Of a stretch of 64,000 nucleotides of DNA, positions 57,224 through 64,000 are shown piece by piece (positions within the stretch are counted from its first letter, which is position 1; every line of letters starts with the position of its first letter). The stretch comes from Panaeolus papilionaceus (taxonomy: Eukaryota > Basidiomycota > Agaricomycetes > Agaricales). The translations under genes were made by a program, and so were the position numbers. The stretch covers positions 1,426,001-1,490,000 of the forward strand of contig JADNRZ010000006.1 of assembly GCA_015501605.1 (NCBI GenBank), in the 5' to 3' direction. Below the pieces are notes generated by a model. It searched no databases. It had not been told where the DNA came from and saw only the letters and a program-made list of their open reading frames with translations.

Positions 57224-57722
57224 ATGTCCTCTGCAAAAGATGACCCAAGAGACGCATCACTAGAGGCTCCATATGCGATGCCTAAGACATGGTACCGAGA
57301 CACCAGTGGTACGCCTTGCAGTTTCATTTGAAGCCACGTTGGACACTCAAACCAAAACATTATGGTGTTCATAGACGGCCTCGGTGCATCAGGCATGTTT
57401 CTTTCTGGCTTGATTCTGGTTACTCGCAACAGGTACAGACAAACAACTCCACTCTTTATGCAATCTTCCATGTTGAAGGGAACCGTAGGTATCTTGCTTG
57501 GCCTGCAGTTCTTCTTGGATTCAATAATTGGATCAATGCTCACCCCATTCGGGCAAAAGAAGGCGGCTCTTCTGGACTTTCCAATGTTGCGTAAGTTCAT
57601 ACACAGTGCATTATGTTAGAAATTTATGCTCATTACGTTGACACAGCCTTTGTCTTTGTGCTCTTTTTGCATCATATCTCCCTGTATTCGTTATCACCAA
57701 CACACCCAAGCCAGCGGTCTAA
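57224..57722 (+). CDS. PAT-complex subunit Asterix-like protein (WDR83OS family)
   Basis: Four exons (57224-57308, 57375-57432, 57489-57590, 57647-57722) give a 106-residue protein, the usual size. DPRDASLEAPYAMPKTWYRD forms the cytosolic N-terminus. Three hydrophobic segments follow: GLGASGMFLSGLILVTR, YLAWPAVLLGFNNWIN and LCLCALFASYLPVFVI. Between the last two is the hydrophilic GGSSGLSN step that the family shows before its final span. The pattern (short charged N-terminus, three TM, conserved SLSN/SSF start of TM3) matches Asterix (PF03669). Asterix works with CCDC47 as an ER-membrane chaperone for nascent multi-pass proteins. The frame is kept only if all three introns are removed. Confidence 0.75.
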
Positions 57723-59007
57723 CATGCCTCACATATTTATTTACTTTAATGACATACCCTTGCTCCAGCAAAAAATTATCTGCATGCACATCTCGATTGC
57801 TCGCTCGTGCTCAAAAATGTTGGAAGCGTTGACATTGCCTATTGATTCCACTTTGCGAATCCAGGTCGTCGTTTTCATTCGTCGTCAATCTTCATTGATA
57901 CCTCAAGTTCTGAATCCTTTCTCCCTTTCGCTCGATATGTAGGAGCCCATGTGGATTGGTTGCGGATACCTCAGTGACCTACAGAGCCCTGTTACAATGT
58001 AACTTGTGGAGATGAAGCGGCTCAAAACCCAAAATTTTAACCAACGGTTTAGGTTTCGCCACCTACTTTGTCCCACTCATTCTTAATATACCATGGTATG
58101 TCTATTCACTCTCAATTTTGTCCTTGAGGACACATTAAGCCTTTAGTTACCTTGTCGTTTTTGGTAGCACGAAACCGTCCCGTACAACCGCCCATTTCTT
58201 ATGTCGTCAAAACATTTCAGGTCAAGACTCAACTTCGACGCACTCTGGTTTAAGAACTTGGACAACCTTGGATTGACAGCTTACAGAATAGGTACCAAGA
58301 CAGTTTGAGTCTCTGCCACCTCTCCGAAGTGCAAGTTTCTGATGCAATATGAACTCTGGCAAACATGCCCTCTTCGGTTAATCTGTGACAGGAGTTGCTT
58401 ATTGACCACGTCTCTTCTTCCATACTTTCAATAATGTCCCTCCTCACAAAGCTTGAAGCGCAAGTTAAACGTTTGCACGGTTTTTTCAGTTGGAGTTGAG
58501 AAACCTGGGCGCTATTGTCCATGACTGGAACAAACCTGTCGAAAATTCCTGTCCCATAATTTCAGTTTGTCACTTGTAAATCATGAGTTGACTTCAGCTT
58601 CGAGCGTAAAGTACATGGCTTCGGCCGTAATAAACCCTTGTCGTCTTGAGAAGGATCTCTAGATTAGCCATTTATGGGATAATCATAGATCAGCATGATT
58701 TGTAGTGAAGCCCACGAGGTTGCACCGACACCCACATTCCTTCCCCTTGTATTATCTTCTACTATATAGCCGGCGTATTGTGACTCAGGAAGACTAATCA
58801 CTAGTACGTTCATGCCGTTTCTTCAATACATAGTCTCCATTGTGATCGTCTTTCCTGCCTTACCTGACTTCCAGATTCCCTGTATACCCCGTGTTCAGCA
58901 TCCTGAACTGATCACCATATCGCGTGCTGACCTCGAAGAATTATTGATCCAGAAGCCCCCATAAACACAGAAACCCACTCCAGCTCTTCTCTTCACCCTC
59001 TAAAAGC
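57723..59007. other. Intergenic region with short unexplained open pieces
   Basis: About 1.3 kb. At 58045-58095 and 58144-58255 two plus-strand pieces can be joined by a GT..AG intron to read GLGFATYFVPLILNIP then YLVVFGSTKPSRTTAHF before a stop. No start exon could be found, so this may be debris of a membrane-protein gene. A TATATAG at 58763 lies about 245 bases before the next gene. Confidence 0.35.
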
Positions 59008-59992
59008 ATGGATCGAGTAATAGGCAAATGGGCCCCAGGAGCTGCTTGTGCGTACACTATGTTTACCTGTTCTTCCGCTCTGGACTTACTTTGTTCATCG
59101 CCATTACTCTGCTTTTTTTCGCGTCGTCAACCCTTGTATCATCCCAATTGGACCTCATTAGATGGCCCCATCCTTTCCCAGACTGATCTGTATCTCCTAC
59201 AAACAGACCTTGAACTAAACCCTATCCTAGAGGGAAAGCTCGAGAATCACCAACTTCAATTCCATTTGGTTACAGGTAAGCATCGTACATACACCCATCT
59301 TCACGATTTCACATTGGCTCATTTTACTTTCTCAATTGTATCGTCACTCTTTCTTCTCTTTGACCAACTCCCGATGACTGTTGCGCTCCGATTCTTGTCA
59401 ATGTGGTTTTGATCCAGGTTATACTACCGCTGTTGCCCGTGGTGGGCCACCGGAAGCGAGTCTCGTTGGAAAGGATGAACCAGCCACCCTCCCCAGAGTT
59501 AACCAGCTCATCATTATCAGTCGCCAATCACCCTGGTGTACTATCGTGAAGAAAGACACTGGTGTAACCATCGGTGATGTTTGTTCGACGATATACAAAG
59601 AGTACTGTGTTCCGTTTGCGTTCACCTGATCGCATTGTTGATTTGAATGGTTTAGGTACACAGAGAACGATGTCACAGAAGCCGAGTTCACCAACCTTAA
59701 TAACAGGTCACAGGACCAGATACGGCGCACTGCAGCGCATAATGCAGTCCAAAGCGGACAGGGGGCACAGCACCAATGGCCCGGCTACTATCCTCCTCAA
59801 GCTGCCCCAGAGCGTATAAGGCGCGTAGGTAAGTGCTTCAACTCATCATATTGGTAGCTGCTGAATCTCATGCGAGCAGACTGGCTTCGAGAGAAGGTTT
59901 ACTTCGAAGGTCTTTGTAAAGATCCAAGTTACGCTAAACAGAGGCTTGGGTTCCAAGCTCCGAATATTTTCATCATGGAGCTGACGGCCTAA
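59008..59992 (+). CDS. DUF6699-domain protein
   Basis: Five exons (59008-59047, 59162-59275, 59418-59601, 59656-59828, 59880-59992) give 207 residues. The domain landmarks are AYGPILSQTDLYLLQ, LELNPILEGK, LQFHLVTG, then PRVNQLIIISRQSPWCTIV, GVTIGDVCSTIYKEY, and near the end RRVDWLREKVYFEGLCKD with IFIMELTA. These match the agaricomycete DUF6699 family (PF20415), whose function is unknown. The first intron is 114 bases with no stop and a multiple of three, so an unspliced message would encode a longer readable protein. No cysteine or catalytic pattern visible. Confidence 0.85.
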
Positions 59993-60395
59993 GCCGCAAG
60001 CCATGTGTGTGTTCGCTGCTGGTTGATGACCAGCCCAGCCTGGATATTGATTTCGGTTTATTGGTTGCATCCGATTGTTGCTTCATGATTCCGAATTTCG
60101 GATTATACCTGTACCTTCCTTGCTTTATTTCATCTGTGGTATAGAATATTATAACTATCTGATTGGTAGAGGTGACTCGGTGGGACTTTTTGACTGTATG
60201 ATGATTGTCAATTAATGTCACTCCGCATTCAACAAAGTCCCTCAATGGCCAAATTGATATCTGACTTCATCAGGGACAAAGGTGACTCATTGATCTGTGT
60301 GCCATACCCCCTACGCGTGTCATCAGACGAGGCGTGCATATAAAGTTACACGGCAGGGCCCACGCAACCTTCCATCTGTCGCGCGAACCACCATC
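59993..60395. other. Promoter region of F-box-like gene D
   Basis: About 400 bases. A TATAAA at 60339-60344 is followed 50 bases later by the ATG in a CCACCATCATG context. Confidence 0.5.
60339..60344 (+). promoter_or_regulatory. TATA box candidate for F-box-like gene D
   Basis: TATAAA about 52 bases upstream of the ATG at 60396. It implies a very short 5' UTR if used. Confidence 0.45.
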
Positions 60396-61861
60396 ATGTC
60401 CACTCAGACAATGCCATTCAGCGTTAATTTGTTAGAACCACCAGCTCTACCTTATGATGTCCTTCTCCTCCTCATCTCTCAGCTCGACCCTATTGACCCT
60501 GAAGATAGGCATACTCTGGCTTCATGGGCACGTGTAGGGACACTATTCCGGGAGGCTGCTCAAGCGAGGTTGTTTTCCGCACTGAGGGTGACCTTTAGTT
60601 TTGTAGAAGGGCAGATGTTGGATAACATTTCTCAGACGCACATGCTCATGCGGACGATAACATCGGAAGAGTCGAGCTACTTGGCCAAGACCGTTCGGCA
60701 CCTGGAGGTTTGCCTGAATATGCCAGCAGTGGGTGACAAAGCAGCAACTATGGGCAGTCTGGGTTCGACCTTGGAGATTCTCATGCCGCGTCTTATCAAC
60801 CTCAAGGGATGCACCGTCAGCTTTACTAGCGCCAGTCACTTCAAGATACTCAGCGGACCACGTAGCCCAAGGGTAAATTGGCGGGATCTTAAGGAGGAAG
60901 CGCAGGCTGCTCTCAGAATGGTTCTGCAGACATACCCCTTGAAGCGCATTACTATTATGGGGATAGAAAGCTTTCCAGCTGCTCTGCTCTGCTTGAACGG
61001 GGGTCTACGGGTCATCGAAGTACCATATTACATGAGTAGGATAAATGAGAACGACTTGAAGGATGAGAAGTATATCTCCTTGACAGCTCTAGCGATATTA
61101 GGCGCCGACGATTCGCATTCTGGGCGAGAAAGGGGAATATTACATATTCTCCAGAATCCACGATGCCCCCTCAAACTTACACATCTCAAGGAGCTTTGCA
61201 TCATGCCAAACGTTCCGCCGAACTTTGTGTCATCATTGCTTTCACTCTGTTCGAATGATCTTGCCAGCTTAGAACTGCAATTTCCTTCGAAAGGTGCGCA
61301 TTTCTGAGTGATCCTCCATTGTATTTCAGAACTAATGCTCGTTCACAAGTCGAATATACCGACACTGTTCCAGAAACACCGTCGGACACATTTGCCCCAA
61401 TTTTTCCCATCGTCGACCTTCGCACCTTCACAAACATCTCTCACCTTGTTATAAACAGCAAGATATCGAGAGAGAGAGAGAATAACTTTAAGACTCGGTT
61501 TCCACCTCCCGATCTGGATTCACATACCCCATCACCCTTCATCAACTGCCTCACCTCGATAGGATCCATGCTCGAGACGTTGTCCCTCACCGAACCAGCG
61601 AACATGCTCTCATTCCTTCGAGTGAACCTTCACATAACCACTGTGCAAATCGAATCAGGTCGCATTCCCTGGTCGGATATTGTCGATCCCTTACTGCGAC
61701 TTCGGAGTCGCTTCAAACGAATCGAGGTTGTGATCAGTTTCACGCCGAAGTTCGTTCCCTTCACCACCCGAAATAACTGGCACAGATACCTCAAGAGCGA
61801 GGAATCATTGCAGAAGCTAGGGAGTATTGTAGCTTACGATGACATGGATCAGCTCTGGTAA
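60396..61861 (+). CDS. F-box-like/LRR-type protein D
   Basis: Two exons (60396-61293, 61350-61861), 469 residues. The N-terminal motif is LPYDVLLLLISQLDPIDPEDR then LASWARVGTLF and AQARLFSA. Leucine-rich segments include LMPRLINLKGCTV, LCLNGGLRVIEV and LTHLKELCI. The intron follows LASLELQFPSK in phase 1, the shared family position; an acceptor at 61349 rather than 61320 is needed to keep the frame and gives a normal 56-base intron. The second exon has TFTNISHLVI, LSFLRVNLHI and GRIPWSDIVDPLLRLRSR. Met at 60396 is chosen over an upstream in-frame ATG at 60297 for its position after the TATA box and its context. Function inferred as adaptor. Confidence 0.75.
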
Positions 61862-61948
61862 TGGAATATATGTTATAATATCCTTCTCTCCGTATTCGAA
61901 AAGGCTTGAAAGCGTTGAACTATTGTTGGAGGGCGAAATCAGGGCAGT

Positions 61949-62976
61949 TCAGATAAATTGAAATCCCATAACTTGATGTTGCATGAACATGTTAAAGGGG
62001 ATATCATATACAACTGGAAGACGCTCACCTGGGATTTCACTGCCATATATTCTTGAAGAGACCCTTTGTCTTGCCGAAAACCTTCCTTACCGCTTGCCTT
62101 GAACGGCCTTCGAGTCGAAAGCAGATTTGTCTTCTGGTTCCGGAGGAAGCTCACCAAAGTCTTCAAGTTCCCGCTCGAACATACACAAATCGGCCTCAAC
62201 ATCTACCTTCTCCTTGGACAAGACGCCCATAAGCTCCTCGCTAGAAGTCGCTGACTCCTGCTGAATCTCGGCTTCCAGTGCCCTAAGACGCTACTTCAAA
62301 CTCTCAATCCGCTCGGCAAGATTGCAATATACCAGTGGCCCGATCGCTGCTTCTTGAAGTCGTTTTTTAAAAATCCAATCCCGGCCAATTTGAGCCATTT
62401 ACGAAACGAAATGCCTCCTTCAGAACCTCAACAGCTCCTGACGAAATCAACGTGGTTAGTTGGGGGATGATCGCGAACATAAAAACGTCAGTGTATATAC
62501 CTTCCAATGTTCGTCCCTTAACTGCTCAAACCGTCGCTCATCAAAGCTGTCTAAACGAGGTACATACATAATGGTTCCTGCAAGAGGCGGGAGCTTCTTC
62601 GTGACTTTCCGTATTGAAATTGGACGTGTAATGCGTGTGTTCCCATGGGTCCCAGTTCCATTATCTGAGCGCTCGACAAGAATTCTGAATCTAGATGGAT
62701 GCGTGCAGGAGTGTTAATTATGAGTAGGAGGAGAATGTTTGAGGATTAGGATTGGACCACTGTCGAAAGGAAGAATTCGTTGTTAGTGACTCGAGGGCTC
62801 ATCTCGGTAGGGTTGGACATGAGAGTTCGGATTTGACAGAAAGGGTCGTCGCGAGTTCGCGAGGAAGCAGAGACTGCCTGTATAGATAAATTGACAGCCA
62901 TATACATAAATCGACGAGATTGTTTACAAACTTGAAGGTGATTCATAAGGATTCGAGCGCCTGTTGCGTTGATCAT
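61949..62976 (-). CDS. Multi-exon gene of unknown family
   Basis: Not recognised. Minus-strand exons can be joined in one frame by normal-sized GT..AG introns. ATG 62976 gives MINATGARILMNHLQ, then AVSASSRTRDDPFCQIRT and MSNPTEMSPRVTNNEFFLS. Next is a Thr/Lys-rich exon ending LDSFDERRFEQLRDEHWK, then VLKEAFRF, KQRSGHW and an acidic coiled-coil exon (ALEAEIQQESATSSEEL, FERELEDFGELPPEPEDK). The short last part ends at TGA 61949. Two introns are 50 bases each. Read without splicing, the region shows an in-frame TAG (62291) and looks broken, so the splice model decides whether it is a gene or a remnant. The junction near 62680 (second to third exon) is the weakest. Confidence 0.45.
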
Positions 62977-63232
62977 GACATTCTAATCGGAGATTGGAAA
63001 TACAGATTCCGACGGCCACAGTGAAACTGGATCAGAGCGAGGCTCAACAAGGTTTGGACTGAACTTCCATCATGGCTCAAGGAATATTGATTTTATTGAC
63101 CAATGCGAAATCGCCACCAGCCCTTCGGTGTAATAGCGGAGACATAACCACCACGTAGTTGCATCACGATGTTCGGACGGAATCGCCTTTGACAGGTGGG
63201 GCACACCGTCATCTTTGACACACACCACCATC

Positions 63233-64000
63233 ATGGCATTCAGTGCACCATCTCGAGATCCTACACTCGTCCGGTTACCCTTGGAACTTATACCTCATAT
63301 TTTTCATCAGCTGGACCCTCAGCAGGACAAAGTTACCCTCACCAATTGTGCACTCATCGCACCATGCTTTCAAACGGCAGCTCAAGCGCATCTGTTCTCA
63401 TCAGTAACCCTCTACTATGTTATCGGATACGATAAAGAGTACAAATTAGCTGCCATGGATATGCCTGTGGGCCTCAAATTTCTTCGCTCAATCACAGAAT
63501 CTCTTCGTTTGGCCAGCCATGTTCGAAGACTAGAAATTCAGCTCTCCGATAACACGGTCGCGTCATCCAATATGAAAGCCGCGAACGACCCAACTTTTTC
63601 TTCATTAGACGCCATCTTGAGCACTCTAACGCGCTTGAAGACGTTCGTTTTGAACTCCAACAGGTCCATCTACTGGGGAACTCTAAGCGATACCCACAAG
63701 AGTAGTATCGCCAATGTATTACGCGCCAACGATATCCAGGATCTCCGCATCCTTTGCACAAGTCACTTTCCGCCCTCGTTATGCTGTCACTCCTCAACCC
63801 TCACAGATTTGATAATATCCAGCATAGACGATCAAAACGACGTTGTAGACCGCAACACGCGAGAGCCGAGATCTATTGCACTGAAGGCCCTTACGATCGG
63901 ATGGCAGGCTTATGGCTTAGGAATCATTGCATCCATCACCCAATTTTTGGAGAACTCAGCCTGCCCTCTAGATATTTCGAACCTAGTTTCTCTCGAGATT
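63233..64000 (+). CDS. F-box-like/LRR-type protein E, cut by window edge
   Basis: An open frame from ATG 63233 to the window end, at least 256 codons without a stop. The start context is CACCATCATGG. The N-terminus reads RLPLELIPHIFHQLDPQQDK then LTNCALIAPCF and AQAHLFSS, the same motif as proteins A to D. It continues with SHVRRLEIQL, LTRLKTFVLNS and the leucine-rich NLVSLEI at the edge. The intron and C-terminal half should lie beyond the window. It is in the same orientation as D, about 1.4 kb away, with one unrelated gene between. Confidence 0.75.
   Translation, partial: MAFSAPSRDPTLVRLPLELIPHIFHQLDPQQDKVTLTNCALIAPCFQTAAQAHLFSSVTLYYVIGYDKEYKLAAMDMPVGLKFLRSITESLRLASHVRRLEIQLSDNTVASSNMKAANDPTFSSLDAILSTLTRLKTFVLNSNRSIYWGTLSDTHKSSIANVLRANDIQDLRILCTSHFPPSLCCHSSTLTDLIISSIDDQNDVVDRNTREPRSIALKALTIGWQAYGLGIIASITQFLENSACPLDISNLVSLEI

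Noticed and set aside
62291..62293. In-frame TAG suggesting a pseudogene at 62.0-62.4 kb
   Set aside because: It falls inside a 50-base GT..AG intron in the preferred splice model, and frames on both sides then agree.

Overview
The window is nuclear DNA of a filamentous basidiomycete, almost certainly an agaricomycete (mushroom-forming fungus). Genes are split by many short introns, mostly about 50-70 bases. The gene families fit that assignment: a DUF6699 protein, several F-box-like/LRR-type proteins, paired P450s and a Zn2Cys6 regulator. Exon maps were read by eye from GT..AG boundaries, frame continuity and family motifs. They are inferences without transcript support.

Layout. (1) 1-5.7 kb: a Ty3/gypsy retrotransposon on the minus strand with gag, protease, reverse transcriptase and part of RNase H. 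It is joined in frame to an integrase C-terminus, so the integrase core appears to be missing. A 954-bp non-autonomous LTR element (TRIM type) with two identical 124-bp LTRs and a 5-bp target duplication sits inside it. (2) 5.7-8.4 kb: gene-poor, probably including the gypsy 5' LTR. (3) 8.4-16.3 kb: a multi-pass membrane protein, a 1244-aa low-complexity protein and a repeat-rich secreted protein. (4) 17.1-23.5 kb: two tandem cytochrome P450 paralogues on the minus strand. (5) 25.9-30.3 kb: two tandem microbial-type poly(ADP-ribose) glycohydrolase genes. (6) 30.8-37.8 kb: a basic repeat protein, a TAPT1-family membrane protein and a single-pass surface protein. (7) 38.4-46 kb: a broken F-box-like gene, a Mg-chelatase/MoxR-lid-like protein and two F-box-like genes. 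(8) 46.7-54.5 kb: a 16-exon Zn2Cys6 regulator with 6-nt and 20-nt microexons, convergent with VPS53 (GARP tethering complex). (9) 55-64 kb: three more F-box-like genes (the last cut by the window edge), a PAT-complex Asterix-like ER protein, a DUF6699 protein and an unassigned multi-exon gene.

Housekeeping trafficking and ER genes (VPS53, TAPT1, Asterix) are interleaved with lineage-expanded accessory families (F-box-like, P450, PARG). No biosynthetic cluster with a backbone enzyme is visible. The strongest non-routine signals are the nested retroelements (half-tRNA primer site, -1 frameshift heptamer, in-frame deletion), the conserved microexons, and the PARG pair in which one copy carries a long acidic coiled-coil insertion.
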